Assembly: GCF_027625935.1 (NCBI RefSeq)
Contig: NZ_CP115300.1
Location: 2,108,001-2,172,000, forward strand
Reading direction: 5' to 3'
DNA: 64,000 nt
Source of the DNA: Streptomyces camelliae
GTDB lineage: Bacteria > Actinomycetota > Actinomycetes > Streptomycetales > Streptomycetaceae
The notes beneath the pieces were generated by a model. It saw only the letters and a program-made list of their open reading frames with translations. It searched no databases and was not told the origin of the DNA. Positions within the stretch are counted from its first letter, which is position 1. Each line of letters begins with the position of its first letter. This document shows, piece by piece, positions 25,424 through 34,598 of the stretch. The position numbers and the translations under genes were made by a program.

Positions 25424-26458
25424 GTGACGGCCGGGCCGACGCTGGCGGTGGTGGCACGTGAGGCGGGGGTGTCGGTGCCCACCGCGTCGAAGGTGGTCAA
25501 CGGCCGCGAGGACGTGGCACCGGAGACCCGCCGCCGGGTCACCGAGGCACTGGACCGGCTCGGCTATGTGCGCCGGCCCCGCTTCGACGCGGCGAAGGCG
25601 CCGGGCCTGGTCGACCTGGTGGTGCACTCGCTGGAGAGCTCCTGGTCGGGAGCGGTCCTGCACGGAGTCGAGGCGGCGGCGCACGAGGCGGGCCTGGAGG
25701 TGGTGGTCTCGGCCGGGCCGAACCGGGCCCGCGGCGGCCGGCCGGAGCGCGACTGGCTGGACAAGCTGACCGCCCGCGGCTCCTCGGGGGTGCTGTTCGA
25801 CCTCGCCGAACTGTCCCCGTCGCAGTACGCGTGGCTGGATCACCACCGCATCCCCTACGTGCTGATCGACCCCGCGCACGAACCGCCGGCCGGGGTGGTG
25901 TCGGTCGGGGCGGCCAACTGGCAGGGCGGGGTCAGCGCGACCGAGCATCTGCTGGGGCTCGGCCACCGGCGGATCGCGGTGATCGCCGGGCACCGGCGCA
26001 CGATGGGCAGCAGCGCCCGGGTGGCCGGTCACCGTTCCGCGCTCGCCTCCGCAGGGGTGCCGCACCGCGCCGAGTACGTGCGGTACGCCGGTTTCGACGA
26101 GGCCACCGCCCGGCTGCGCACGCACGAACTGCTGGACCTGCACGAGCCACCGACCGCGGTGTTCGTGTGCTCGGACCGGATGGCCCTCGGGGTGTACGCG
26201 GCGCTCGCGGAACGGGGGTTGAGGGTGCCGGACGACATGAGCGTCGTGGGCTTCGACGACCTGCCCGAGGCCCGCTGGATCGCGCCGGCCCTGACCACCG
26301 TGCGCCAGCCGCTCGGGGAGATGGCGGCGACCGCGCTCCGGCTGCTGGTGCGGATGATGCAGGGCGAGCGCCCGGAGGGCACCCGTACCGAGCTGTCGAC
26401 CCGGCTGGTGCCCCGCGCGAGCACGGCGGCGCCGCCCCTGGCGCGGCCGACCGCGTGA
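25424..26458 (+). CDS. LacI-family transcriptional regulator (third, divergent type)
   Basis: 344 residues from the GTG that has GGGGAG 7 bases upstream; an in-frame GTG at 25328 would add 32 residues before the helix-turn-helix. HTH: L-A-V-V-A-R-E-A-G-V-S-V-P-T-A-S-K-V-V-N-G-R. The recognition helix (V-P-T-A-S-K) differs from the A/V-S-T/S-V-S-R of the other two, and the effector domain is also more distant. It lies directly downstream of the GH43 gene and probably responds to a pentose or its oligomer. Confidence 0.9.
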   Translation: MTAGPTLAVVAREAGVSVPTASKVVNGREDVAPETRRRVTEALDRLGYVRRPRFDAAKAPGLVDLVVHSLESSWSGAVLHGVEAAAHEAGLEVVVSAGPNRARGGRPERDWLDKLTARGSSGVLFDLAELSPSQYAWLDHHRIPYVLIDPAHEPPAGVVSVGAANWQGGVSATEHLLGLGHRRIAVIAGHRRTMGSSARVAGHRSALASAGVPHRAEYVRYAGFDEATARLRTHELLDLHEPPTAVFVCSDRMALGVYAALAERGLRVPDDMSVVGFDDLPEARWIAPALTTVRQPLGEMAATALRLLVRMMQGERPEGTRTELSTRLVPRASTAAPPLARPTA

Positions 26459-26500
26459 TGCGGCACGCCCGGCCGGACGCGGGGCGGTGACCGCACCGTA

Positions 26501-26519
26501 CCCGGGATCGTTTCCCGGG
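26501..26519. terminator. Hairpin after third LacI gene
   Basis: CCCGGGA (26501-26507) and TCCCGGG (26513-26519) form a 7-bp stem with a 5-nt loop, 42 bp after the LacI stop. It immediately precedes the small ORF start, so it could instead sequester that start. Confidence 0.4.
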
Positions 26520-26520
26520 C

Positions 26521-26724
26521 ATGGACCTCACCTCGCGCACCGCAGCGGCCCTCGCCGTGGCCGCAGTCGCTCTGGTCACCGCCTTCGGTACGGCCCACGC
26601 CGCCTGCCGCACCCTCGCCCCCGGACAGCACCGCGCCACCGTGGCCACGCCCGGCGACGAGCACGACCCGAAGGCCGACGTCGAACTCGACGAGAACGGC
26701 CGCCCCGATCTCGCCGAGGGCTGA
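26521..26724 (+). CDS. Small secreted protein, unknown function
   Basis: 67 residues with a clean Sec signal peptide (M-D-L-T-S-R, hydrophobic core, A-H-A-A cleavage near 28). The mature part is about 40 residues and ends in an acidic stretch (A-D-V-E-L-D-E-N-G-R-P-D). No Shine-Dalgarno sequence is visible because a hairpin abuts the ATG. I do not recognise the family; the signal peptide is the main support for it being real. Confidence 0.5.
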   Translation: MDLTSRTAAALAVAAVALVTAFGTAHAACRTLAPGQHRATVATPGDEHDPKADVELDENGRPDLAEG

Positions 26725-26940
26725 GCCGACCTCGCCGATGACTGAGCCGACCTCCGCCGCACCCCGTGGGGTGCGGCGGCTGCGAGAACCGAGCCGACCC
26801 GGTGAGCGCTGAGCCGACCCGGCGAAGCCCGAGTCGGCCCGGGGAAGACCGAGTCGGGCCCGGGGAAGACCGAGTCGGGCCCGGGGAAGACCGAGTCGGG
26901 CCCGGGGAAGACCGAGTCGGGCCCGGCGTGGGTGAAGCCG
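26723..26940. repeat. Degenerate-to-perfect 20/21-bp tandem repeat
   Basis: Three identical 21-bp units start at 26851, 26872 and 26893 (each begins GAGTCGGGCCCGGGG). Degenerate 20-bp relatives start at 26791, 26811 and 26831, and more distant units begin at 26723 and 26744 with GAGCCGACCT. The array starts at the stop codon of the small secreted ORF and ends near 26940. It is non-coding as far as I can see. Confidence 0.8.
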
Positions 26941-27013
26941 GAGCACGGTGGCGGCCGGGCACCTCCCGCACGGGGTGCCCGGCCGCCGCCGTGCGCGGCC
27001 TGAGTCGTTGCCC

Positions 27014-27280
27014 TCAGTAGTCCCTGTGGTGGTGGGGGGCGCCGACGAGGGCCTCGATCGCGTCCACGGCACTGCCGTCGTGGTCGCTGCCGGCCGTGCC
27101 CCTGCCGGTCTGGACGTTGGCGGTGCGGTCGACCTCCAGCCAGGAGTCGGCGTGGGAGTTGTCGATGACGGTGATCAGGCTGCCGGGCGCGGGGGCGGGT
27201 GCCGCGGGTGCCGCGCCGGCGCCGAGCGCCGCGGCGGCGAGGGCCGCCGCCGTCCCGAGCCGGGGTACGGCACGCCTCAC
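27014..27280 (-). CDS. Small secreted protein, unknown function, coupled to the lyase-family gene
   Basis: 88 residues from a GTG that overlaps the upstream stop codon by 4 nt (27277-27280). It has a Sec signal peptide with an alanine-rich core and a short mature region (S-L-I-T-V-I-D-N-S-H-A-D-S-W-L-E-V-D) ending in P-H-H-H-R-D-Y. The overlap argues that it is really translated from the same message as the isocitrate-lyase-family enzyme. Function not recognised. Confidence 0.65.
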   Translation of the reverse strand: MRRAVPRLGTAAALAAAALGAGAAPAAPAPAPGSLITVIDNSHADSWLEVDRTANVQTGRGTAGSDHDGSAVDAIEALVGAPHHHRDY

Positions 27281-28140
27281 ACGCCCACGCCCTCGGGGGT
27301 GAGCCGCTCCCGGGCGATGTTGCGCTCCAGCAGGCTGGTGGCGGCCTTCACACCGATGCCGCTCGCAGGATCGACCTCGGGCAGCCGGCCGTCGGCGGCC
27401 TTCAGACCGGCGAGCGCGGAGTCCATCGCCTCGTGCGCGGCGAACAGACACGGCGTGCTGTAGATGGCGACGTCCACGCCGAGGCCGGTCAGTTCGCCGA
27501 GGGAGAGGCGGGGCGACTTGCCCCCGGCGATCTGGTTGAACAGCAGCGGCTTGTCGCCCACGACCTTGCGGATGCGCTGGATCCACTCGACGCTGCGCAC
27601 CCCGTCGACCAGCACGACGTCGGCGTCGGTGGCGGCCAGCCGCTGGGCGCGGTGCAGGATGTCGTGCTCCTCCGTGGCGTCCGTCCGGGCCACGACGACC
27701 AGGTCCTTGCGGGTCTGGAGGACCTTGTCCAGCTTCTCCAGGTACTCCTCCAGCGGCAGCACCTGCTTGCCGTCGGCGTGTCCGCAGCGGCGGGGCCGCT
27801 TCTGGTCCTCCAGGATCACGCCGGAGGCCCCGATGCGCTCCAGCCCTTCGACGACATGGCAGGCGACCTCGGGATCGACGTAACCGTCGTCGATGTCGAC
27901 CAGCAGGTGGTGGTGCGGGAACGCGCCCCGCAGCCGCTGGACGAAGGCCACCATGTCGGGCCAGGCGATGAAACCGATGTCCGGCAGCCCGTAGTACGAG
28001 GCCGCGAATCCGAAGCCCGAGACGAACATGCCGTCGTAGTGCTGGGCCGCGATCGACGCCGAGTACATGTCGTACACGCCGATCAGCGGCGTGGTCCCGG
28101 GCCCGGCGATGCGTTCGCGCAGCTGTTTTCCGTAAGTCAA
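27277..28140 (-). CDS. Isocitrate lyase / PEP mutase superfamily enzyme
   Basis: 287 residues. TIM-barrel features of the superfamily: D-I-D-D-G-Y (metal-binding aspartates), L-E-D-Q-K-R-P and R-R-C-G-H, the K-K-C-G-H-type lyase loop rather than the mutase loop. Lyase chemistry on a 2-alkylmalate or related acid is therefore more likely than C-P bond formation, but the substrate is unknown. TTG is chosen as start because GGAGGAG lies 7 bases upstream. Annotation as a carboxyvinyl-carboxyphosphonate mutase would be over-specific. Confidence 0.85.
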   Translation of the reverse strand: MTYGKQLRERIAGPGTTPLIGVYDMYSASIAAQHYDGMFVSGFGFAASYYGLPDIGFIAWPDMVAFVQRLRGAFPHHHLLVDIDDGYVDPEVACHVVEGLERIGASGVILEDQKRPRRCGHADGKQVLPLEEYLEKLDKVLQTRKDLVVVARTDATEEHDILHRAQRLAATDADVVLVDGVRSVEWIQRIRKVVGDKPLLFNQIAGGKSPRLSLGELTGLGVDVAIYSTPCLFAAHEAMDSALAGLKAADGRLPEVDPASGIGVKAATSLLERNIARERLTPEGVGV

Positions 28141-28328
28141 GGTCCGGCTCCTCCCATGGATCTCTTTACCAAAACAAGAGCATCTCTAGATATTCACGTG
28201 ACTTTCCATGTGCGCGTGCTTTACTCACTCCAATGGGGGAACGGTTTCACCGAGCAGACGTCACCGAAGGCTCGGGCTCGGTCCAACTTCCTTGTGTCGT
28301 ACGGCCGGTGACCGTAGCCTCGCCGGGC
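28141..28328. promoter_or_regulatory. AT-richer divergent promoter region
   Basis: Between the lyase-family gene (-) and the VOC gene (+). It holds CTCTT-N9-AAGAG (28162-28180), an inverted repeat close to the lyase start that could be an operator. It also holds GGGAACGGTTTCACC (28235-28249), which resembles the LacI sites of the sugar island. Both are weak calls. Confidence 0.4.
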
Positions 28329-28961
28329 ATGAACGCCGTTCCCCCGCTCCTGGACCACCTCGTCCTCGCCACGCCGGATCTGGCCGCGACCGTCGCCGAC
28401 TTCACCCGGCGCACCGGGGTGACACCCGAGCCCGGCGGTGTGCACCTCGGTCTCGGCACCCGCAACCATCTGGTGGGACTGGGCGGCCGCAGGTACCTGG
28501 AGATCCTCGGCCCCGACCCGGAGCAGCCGGAGCCCGCCGGGCCGCGGCCGTTCGGCGTCGACCGGCTGACCGAGCCGCGCACGCTGACCTGGGCGATCAG
28601 CCCGCCCGACCTCGACACGGCGATCACGGCGGCCCGCGCGCGGGGCTACGACCCCGGCCCCGTCCGCCCGATGAGCCGCCGCACCCCCGACGGCACCCTG
28701 CTGCGCTGGCGGCTGACCGACGGCACCTCAGGGGACCCCTCCGGCCTGGTGCCCTTCCTGATCGACTGGGGCGACTCGCGCCACCCGGCGGACTCGGGTC
28801 TGCCGGTCACCCCGCTGCTGGAGCTGAGGGCCACGGTCCCCGACCCGGAGGCCGTACGCGGACCGCTGGCAGCCCTGGACACCGAGCTGGCCCTCACCAC
28901 CGGTCCGGCGGCGCTCACCTTCACCGTGGACACCCCGAAGGGGCCGGTGACCTTCGGCTGA
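28329..28961 (+). CDS. VOC (glyoxalase-like) family protein
   Basis: 210 residues, beginning L-L-D-H-L-V-L-A-T-P-D-L, the first strand and metal-ligand His of a glyoxalase-like fold, with a second half-module around W-R-L-T-D-G. This fits the longer single-chain glyoxalase-like type. The ATG is chosen by fold; an upstream in-frame ATG at 28233 would add 32 residues unlike the family. No clear ribosome-binding site is seen. Substrate unknown. Confidence 0.78.
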   Translation: MNAVPPLLDHLVLATPDLAATVADFTRRTGVTPEPGGVHLGLGTRNHLVGLGGRRYLEILGPDPEQPEPAGPRPFGVDRLTEPRTLTWAISPPDLDTAITAARARGYDPGPVRPMSRRTPDGTLLRWRLTDGTSGDPSGLVPFLIDWGDSRHPADSGLPVTPLLELRATVPDPEAVRGPLAALDTELALTTGPAALTFTVDTPKGPVTFG

Positions 28962-29040
28962 GACCGGAAGCTGTCATCGCACCCGCAGGGTGGCCGATTT
29001 CTTCAAGACCCTCCCGCCACCGCCCTCCTACGGTGGCCCC

Positions 29041-29442
29041 ATGACTGCACGATTCGCCGTGATCGGCGTGGTGGCCTCCGATCTGGCCGCCTCGCTCGCC
29101 TTCTACCGCCGCCTCGGGCTGGTCTTCCCCGACGGGGCCGAGGAACAGCCGCATGTCGAGGCCGAGCTGCCCGGCGGGCTGGTGCTCGCGCTGGACACCG
29201 AGGAAACCGTCCGCTCCTTCCACCCCGGCTGGCGCCCGCCCGAGGGTGGTGGGCGCATCGGGCTCGCCTTCCGCTGCGGCTCACCCGCCGAGGTCGACGC
29301 CCGGTACGAGGAACTCGTGGGCGCCGGGTACCACGGCGAGCTGAAGCCGTGGGACGCCTTCTGGGGCCAGCGGTACGCCACCGTGCACGACCCGGACGGC
29401 AACGGCGTCGACCTGTTCGCCCCGCTACCCGGCGCCGAGTAG
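29041..29442 (+). CDS. VOC family protein (short)
   Basis: 133 residues, the typical length of a single VOC chain: [11 protein letters not shown] at the start, then a second beta-alpha-beta half ending [11 protein letters not shown], the hallmark C-terminal strand. Such proteins are metal-dependent dioxygenases, isomerases or resistance binders; no specific role can be assigned. Its 3' end overlaps the convergent AraC gene by 18 bp. Confidence 0.87.
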   Translation: MTARFAVIGVVASDLAASLAFYRRLGLVFPDGAEEQPHVEAELPGGLVLALDTEETVRSFHPGWRPPEGGGRIGLAFRCGSPAEVDARYEELVGAGYHGELKPWDAFWGQRYATVHDPDGNGVDLFAPLPGAE

Positions 29443-30111
29443 CTCCCCGAGCGGCATACCGGCCAGCTCCCGAACCTCCCGGGCGAGATGGGCCTGGTCC
29501 GCGTAGCCCGCGCGGACCGCCGTCTCGGCGTACGTCACCCCGGAGCGGGCCAGCGTCAGCGCCCGTTGCAGACGCAGGATGCGGGCGAGCGTCTTGGGGC
29601 CGTAGCCGAACGCGTTCAGGCTGCGGCGGTGCAACGTGCGGGCGGCGATGCCGAGTTCGGCGGCCGTCTCGGACACCGGCCGGCCCTCGTCCAGGCGCTC
29701 CACCAGCCGGCGCAGCAGCGGATCGGGGGCCGCCACGCGCGCTGCCGCGTCCAGGGCGACGTCCTCCAGTGCCGTCGCCGGATCGGTGGCCGCCTCGATC
29801 CGGTCGCACAGCCGGCGGACTCGGGCGGCGGGCCACAGGTCGGCCAACGCCACACGCCGATCGCGCAGTTCGTGCGCCGGCACGCCGAGCAGGGCGGGCG
29901 CGGTGCCGGGGAAGAAACGGACACCAGCCCAGGAACGGTCCGGACCCTCGGGGGCGTAGGGGCGGGTGTCGGGGCCCGCGACCAGCAGCCGGCCCTCGCT
30001 CCACAGCAGGTCCATGCAGCCGTCGGGCAGCACGGCCCGGCCACCGGCCCCGGTCGGGGTGTTCGTCCACACGACGGCACCGGCCAGCCGGGACGCCCGC
30101 TCCGCGTACAC
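29425..30111 (-). CDS. AraC-family transcriptional regulator
   Basis: 228 residues starting at GTG. The N-terminal half has P-D-G-C-M-D-L-L-W, typical of the small AraC group with a beta-rich sensor. The C-terminal half has two helix-turn-helix motifs ([18 protein letters not shown] and [19 protein letters not shown]). It is convergent with the short VOC gene and may control it, which is a common arrangement. Confidence 0.9.
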   Translation of the reverse strand: MYAERASRLAGAVVWTNTPTGAGGRAVLPDGCMDLLWSEGRLLVAGPDTRPYAPEGPDRSWAGVRFFPGTAPALLGVPAHELRDRRVALADLWPAARVRRLCDRIEAATDPATALEDVALDAAARVAAPDPLLRRLVERLDEGRPVSETAAELGIAARTLHRRSLNAFGYGPKTLARILRLQRALTLARSGVTYAETAVRAGYADQAHLAREVRELAGMPLGELLGAG

Positions 30112-30172
30112 AAGCGCCAGCCTACGTCGCCGACGGCACCCAGGCTGTCCGGTGCCGGTGCCGCAGTGACGG

Positions 30173-31045
30173 TCAGCCCGGACGCCGGGCCGGAGAACCC
30201 GGCGGCAGCAGGGTGCGTATGCCGGGGTCCGCCGTCACCAGGGTCGCAGCGGGCGCCGGAGCGGACGGGAAAGAGGGGAAGGACAGGAACAGGGTGCCGT
30301 TCGTGCGGTCGGCGTGCTCCGTGCCGGGGGTGCCGAGCAACGGGAGGCCGTGGCGGGTGCGGAAGCGGCGGGCGTACCCGGCGGTGGCCGCGGCCGTCAG
30401 GACGAGCAGGGACAGGGACACGACGCGGGTGAGCAGCGGCACGGTGTCGGACGGCAGTGTGGCCGCGGCGAGTGTGCCGAGGCCGCCGTCGAGCAGTTGC
30501 TCGGCGCCCCAGGCCAGGGTGAGGGCGCGCAGGGCCCGGCGGAACTCGGCGGAGTCCCGCCAGAGCCCGGCGCGCGCCCGGGCGGCCGGCCCCCGGTGCA
30601 GCCGCTGCCCCAGCTGGAAGGCCAACGGCCTGCGAGTGAACCCGGTGCCGGCCACCCAGGTGCCGACCACGAGGGACAGCGCCGCGTCCTTGAACAGCAG
30701 GACACGGGGACCGCCGCCGATCAGGGACGCCAGCGCGGCGCCGGCCAGCAGCACCGTGAAGAACAGGTCCACGCCGTCGATCCTGCGGTGCCGCAGCGCG
30801 CCGTACAGCAGCCGCAGAGCGGGAGGCGCCCCGCTGAGCAGGAGCGCCGGTCCCTGGTGCGCGCCGAGTACGCGGGCGGCGTAGTAGACGAGGAGCGGCA
30901 GGAGGATGTCGGCGGCGATCCCGAGCAGCGGGCCGTGGCCCAGCCCACCGTTCCTCGCTCCCGTGCCCGCCTCCGCCCCGGTCTCCGCCCCGGTTTCCGT
31001 TTCCGCCCCCGTGCCCGTTTCCGCCCCGGTCTCCGTCTCCGTCAT
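30173..31045 (-). CDS. VC0807-like integral membrane protein
   Basis: 290 residues. After a low-complexity acidic N-terminus (repeats of E-T-G-A, encoded by a TTTCCGCCCCG-type DNA repeat at about 30960-31035) come several membrane segments with [17 protein letters not shown] and L-L-F-K-D-A-A-L-S, the pattern of VC0807-type actinobacterial membrane proteins. GGAGGT lies just upstream of the ATG. Function unknown. Confidence 0.75.
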   Translation of the reverse strand: MTETETGAETGTGAETETGAETGAEAGTGARNGGLGHGPLLGIAADILLPLLVYYAARVLGAHQGPALLLSGAPPALRLLYGALRHRRIDGVDLFFTVLLAGAALASLIGGGPRVLLFKDAALSLVVGTWVAGTGFTRRPLAFQLGQRLHRGPAARARAGLWRDSAEFRRALRALTLAWGAEQLLDGGLGTLAAATLPSDTVPLLTRVVSLSLLVLTAAATAGYARRFRTRHGLPLLGTPGTEHADRTNGTLFLSFPSFPSAPAPAATLVTADPGIRTLLPPGSPARRPG

Positions 31046-31220
31046 ATCGACCTCCGCCTCTTCGCCGGTCGGGAAGCCACCGCCGGCCCGTGGAAAACGC
31101 TAGGTCCATGGCGTTACCGGGCGGATCGGAGCACGGGTGGAGAGACGGGTGGAAAGCAGGTGGAAACACCCGGCGCCGTCATCCACCGCTGATCCGCACC
31201 CAGGGGTGGAGAGTCACCGC

Positions 31221-32405
31221 TCACTGGCCCTGCGGCGGTGTGCCCCCGTGAGGATTCTTGTGTGTGTCCCCGGTGCCGTTGTGGGCGTGAGGGTGGTGGT
31301 GCGGGTTCTTGGCGTGGGTGCGCAGGCGGGCCGTGACGTCCTCCGGGGGCAGGAAGCGGGACCAGCGCTCAGGGAATTCTGAGGGCATGTCCGGGTCGTC
31401 GGGGTCGGCCTCGCGGGACGCCGCCGCCCAGGCGACGTACTCGGCGACCTGCGCCTCACGCATCCGCTCGTTCGCCTCGCGGGCGGCGGCCGTGGCGGCG
31501 GCGGGCCAGACCCGGTCGATGGCCGCGTTCACGGCCGCGCCGACCAGGACCGCGAAGGCCGACACGCCGATCCACAGCAGGACCGCGACGGAGGCGGCCA
31601 GGGAGCCGTAGATCGTGGCGCCCTCGATGGTGTGCACGAGGTAGATCCGCAGCAGGAAACTGCCGAAGACCCACATGGCCAGCGCGACGAGGGCGCCGGG
31701 GACGTCCTCGATCCACGGGGAGCGGACCGGCACGGACACGTGGTACAGGGTCGTCAGGAAGGCGATGGACAGGACCATGACGACCGGCCAGTACAGGACC
31801 TGCACGACCGTCGCCGACCAGGGCACCACCCGTACCACCGCGTCCGGGCCCGCCACCATCAGCGGCAGCGCCACCGAGCCGATCAGCAGGGCGACGATGA
31901 AGAGCAGGAACGACATCACCCTCGTCTTGACGATGCCGCGGACGCCGTCGAGGCCGTACATGACGGTGATGGTGTCGATGAAGACGTTCACCGCGCGCGA
32001 TCCCGACCACAGCGCGAAGACGAACCCGATGGAGATGACGTCGGGCCGGGTCTTCAGCACGTCGTGCAGGATCGGCTCGGCGATCTCCTTCACGCCCTTG
32101 TCGGACAGGACCGTCCGCGAGGCGTCGAGGATGTTGGTCTCCAGGCTCTGGATGGTGTGGGCGCCGGTCCAGGTGTCGACGTAGGCGAGCAGCCCGATGA
32201 GACAGAGCAGCAGGGGCGGCACGGACAGCAGCGTGAAGAACGCCGCCTCGGCGGCCAGGCCCAGGATGCGGTACTCCATGCAGGAGTTGACGGTGTCCTT
32301 GAGCAGCAGCCAGGCCGTCCTGCGCTTGGAGACGTTCCGGTAGAGGGCTCTGGCCCGGTGGAGACGGCCGGGGGGCCGCTCGGGGGGTTCACTTGCTGGC
32401 TGCAC
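31221..32405 (-). CDS. YihY/BrkB-family membrane protein
   Basis: 394 residues from the chosen GTG. The hydrophobic core has R-I-L-G-L-A-A-E-A-A-F-F-T-L-L-S-V-P-P-L and later L-L-W-I-G-V-S-A-F-A-V-L-V-G-A-A-V-N-A, family signatures. The tail is cytoplasmic and His-rich (K-N-P-H-H-H-P-H-A-H-N). The frame is open further upstream to 32537, but that part translates the probable promoter. The transported or processed molecule is unknown; older RNase BN annotations of this family are unreliable. Confidence 0.87.
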   Translation of the reverse strand: MQPASEPPERPPGRLHRARALYRNVSKRRTAWLLLKDTVNSCMEYRILGLAAEAAFFTLLSVPPLLLCLIGLLAYVDTWTGAHTIQSLETNILDASRTVLSDKGVKEIAEPILHDVLKTRPDVISIGFVFALWSGSRAVNVFIDTITVMYGLDGVRGIVKTRVMSFLLFIVALLIGSVALPLMVAGPDAVVRVVPWSATVVQVLYWPVVMVLSIAFLTTLYHVSVPVRSPWIEDVPGALVALAMWVFGSFLLRIYLVHTIEGATIYGSLAASVAVLLWIGVSAFAVLVGAAVNAAIDRVWPAAATAAAREANERMREAQVAEYVAWAAASREADPDDPDMPSEFPERWSRFLPPEDVTARLRTHAKNPHHHPHAHNGTGDTHKNPHGGTPPQGQ

Positions 32406-32539
32406 GACCCAACGGTAGCCGCAGCACCGGACCGCCCTCACCTTCCGGGCCGGGTCAGCGGGTCCCCGGCGCCCCGGCACGTGCCGTTGTGCCACGCTGG
32501 AGGCCATCACCTCCACCAGTCCCGGGTAGGTTCGCAATC

Positions 32540-34177
32540 ATGGCAGGCACCTCCACCCACACCGTGACGAACCAGCCGCCGCCCCTGGTCGGCTACGACC
32601 TGTTCACCGCCGACCGGGCCCTCGTGGCGGCCGTCGAGCGGTACACCGACCCGGACGTGCTGGACGAGGTGCGCGCGGAGCTGTCCGTGCTGGGACGCTC
32701 CTCGGGTTCGGCGCAGGTGCAGGAGTGGGGGGCGCAGGCGAACGAGCACCCGCCCCGGCTGCGCACCCACGACCGCTACGGCCACCGGATCGACGAGGTC
32801 GATTTCGACCCGGCCTGGCACCGGCTGCTCGGCAAGGGGGTCGGGGCGGGGCTGACCGGCGCCTGGACGCGGCCCGCCGGGCATGTGCGCCGGGCGGCCG
32901 GGTTCCTGATCTGGACCCAGGTCGAGGCGGGCAACTGCTGCCCGCTGTCGATGACCCACGCGGCCGTGCCCGCGCTGCGGACCGACCCGGAGCTGGCCGC
33001 CGCGTGGGAGCCGCTGCTGACGTCCACGGTGTACGACCGTGAGCTGCGGCCCGCCGCGCGGAAGGCCGGCGCCCTCATGGGCATGGCCATGACGGAGAAG
33101 CAGGGCGGCAGCGACGTACGGGCGAACACGACCGAGGCCCGGCCGCTGGCCGAGTCCGGGACGTACGCGCTGACCGGGCACAAGTGGTTCTGCTCGGCAC
33201 CGATGTCCGACGCCTTCCTGGTGCTCGCCCAGGCCCCCGGCGGGCTCACCTGTTTCCTCGTGCCGCGGGTCCTCGCGGACGGCACCCGTAACGTGTTCCT
33301 GCTCCAGCGGCTCAAGGACAAGCTCGGCAACCGGTCCAACGCCTCCGCGGAGGTGGAGTTCGCCGGGACCTGGGCGCGCCGGGTCGGCGAGGAGGGGCGC
33401 GGGGTGCGGACCATCATCGAGATGGTCGCGGCGACCCGGCTGGACTGCGCGCTCGGCTCGGCGGGCCTGATGCGGCAGGCGGTGGCGCAGGCCGTGCACC
33501 ACTGCGCGCACCGGGAGGCGTTCGGCGCACGGCTGATCGACCAGCCGCTGATGCGCAACGTCCTCGCCGACCTCGCCCTGGAGTCCGAGGCCGCGACCGC
33601 GCTCACGCTGCGGCTGGCCGCCGCGTACGACGAGGGCGGCGAGCAGGAGCGCGCCTTCCTGCGGCTCGCGGTGCCCGCCGCCAAGTACTGGATCACCAAG
33701 CGCTGCGCGCCCGTCGCGGTGGAGGCTGCGGAGTGCCTCGGCGGCAACGGCTACGTCGAGGAGTCCGGACTGCCCCGGCTGGTCCGGGAGTCGCCGCTGA
33801 ACTCCGTCTGGGAGGGCGCCGGGAATGTCCAGGCGCTCGACGTGCTCCGGGCGCTGCAACGCGAGCCGGGCGCGCTGGACGCCTGCCTGACCGAGATCGG
33901 CCGCGCCCATGGCGCCGACCACCGCCTGGACCGGGCGGTGAAGGACCTGTTCACCGAGCTCGCCGACCTGAACGGCATCGAGGCCCGCGCCCGCCGCCTG
34001 GTGGAACGCCTCGCTCTGGTCCTGCAGGGCTCCCTCCTGGTCCGCCACGCCCCGCCGGAGGTGGCCGACGCCTTCTGCGCCTCCCGCCTGGGCGGCGACC
34101 ACGGAGCGAGCTTCGGCACGCTGCCGGCGGGCCTGGACTTGGAGTCGATCGTGGACCGGGCACGCCCGGTGCTTTGA
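32540..34177 (+). CDS. AidB-like acyl-CoA dehydrogenase family flavoprotein
   Basis: 545 residues, longer than simple acyl-CoA dehydrogenases and close to AidB size. Features: M-T-E-K-Q-G-G-S-D-V-R at the FAD site, R-L-K-D-K-L-G-N-R-S-N-A-S-A-E-V and C-L-G-G-N-G-Y-V-E-E-S near the C-terminus. AidB-type proteins are linked to alkylation stress; whether this one acts on acyl-CoA is uncertain. It is divergent from the YihY gene. An 11-bp hairpin 189 bp downstream may terminate it. Confidence 0.9.
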   Translation: MAGTSTHTVTNQPPPLVGYDLFTADRALVAAVERYTDPDVLDEVRAELSVLGRSSGSAQVQEWGAQANEHPPRLRTHDRYGHRIDEVDFDPAWHRLLGKGVGAGLTGAWTRPAGHVRRAAGFLIWTQVEAGNCCPLSMTHAAVPALRTDPELAAAWEPLLTSTVYDRELRPAARKAGALMGMAMTEKQGGSDVRANTTEARPLAESGTYALTGHKWFCSAPMSDAFLVLAQAPGGLTCFLVPRVLADGTRNVFLLQRLKDKLGNRSNASAEVEFAGTWARRVGEEGRGVRTIIEMVAATRLDCALGSAGLMRQAVAQAVHHCAHREAFGARLIDQPLMRNVLADLALESEAATALTLRLAAAYDEGGEQERAFLRLAVPAAKYWITKRCAPVAVEAAECLGGNGYVEESGLPRLVRESPLNSVWEGAGNVQALDVLRALQREPGALDACLTEIGRAHGADHRLDRAVKDLFTELADLNGIEARARRLVERLALVLQGSLLVRHAPPEVADAFCASRLGGDHGASFGTLPAGLDLESIVDRARPVL

Positions 34178-34365
34178 AGGAGGGACTGGCGCGACGTACC
34201 CAAGGGGCGCGAGGCTGTATCGATATGCGGCTACCGCCGCTATGGGAGTCCCCTCCTGTTCGAGCGAAGCCGAGAACTGGGGGGAGCGAGAAACCACAAC
34301 GCACCCGCACCCGCCGGCGCACAGAACCCGGCAGCCCGGAAGGCGAACCCGGCCAAACCCCTGGG

Positions 34366-34399
34366 CGGGGTGGTGCTGCGCCGACACGGCACCACCCCG
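34366..34399. terminator. Strong hairpin downstream of the AidB-like gene
   Basis: CGGGGTGGTGC (34366-34376) pairs with GCACCACCCCG (34389-34399): 11 bp perfect, 12-nt loop, no T-run. The rest of 34178-34437 shows no gene I can support. Confidence 0.6.
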
Positions 34400-34437
34400 G
34401 GGGTCAAGTCTCGGCCACCCCCGATAAGTTCACCAGG

Positions 34438-34455
34438 GTTGCAAGGGGTTGCAAC
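34438..34455. promoter_or_regulatory. Inverted-repeat operator candidate GTTGCAA-4-TTGCAAC
   Basis: GTTGCAAGGGGTTGCAAC is an 18-bp perfect dyad with a 4-bp spacer, about 145 bp upstream of the GAF regulator. TTGACA at 34549-34554 could be the -35 box of its promoter. It is a plausible binding site for the adjacent regulator. Confidence 0.5.
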
Positions 34456-34598
34456 TTGTCGGCCCACGTGTGCGGATTGTCTGCCTCCGCCCGGCCTGGA
34501 ACGGCAGTATGTGTGGCACAGCCGGGCCGGAAACCGCCGCCGGTACGGCTTGACAAGCATGTTCGAAGCCCTTTTCCGGGCCGTTCCGGGAGGACCCA

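Noticed and set aside
26791..26913. Coding repeat protein (a 7-residue repeat such as D-R-V-G-P-G-E)
   Set aside because: The 20- to 21-bp length change breaks the frame between early and late units, and no start with ribosome-binding site or continuing domain is seen.
27277..28140. Phosphonate biosynthesis (PEP mutase) gene
   Set aside because: The loop reads R-R-C-G-H, of the lyase type, and no phosphonopyruvate decarboxylase or other phosphonate gene is near.
31221..32405. Ribonuclease BN
   Set aside because: The protein is a polytopic YihY-type membrane protein; the RNase BN name for this family is an old misassignment.
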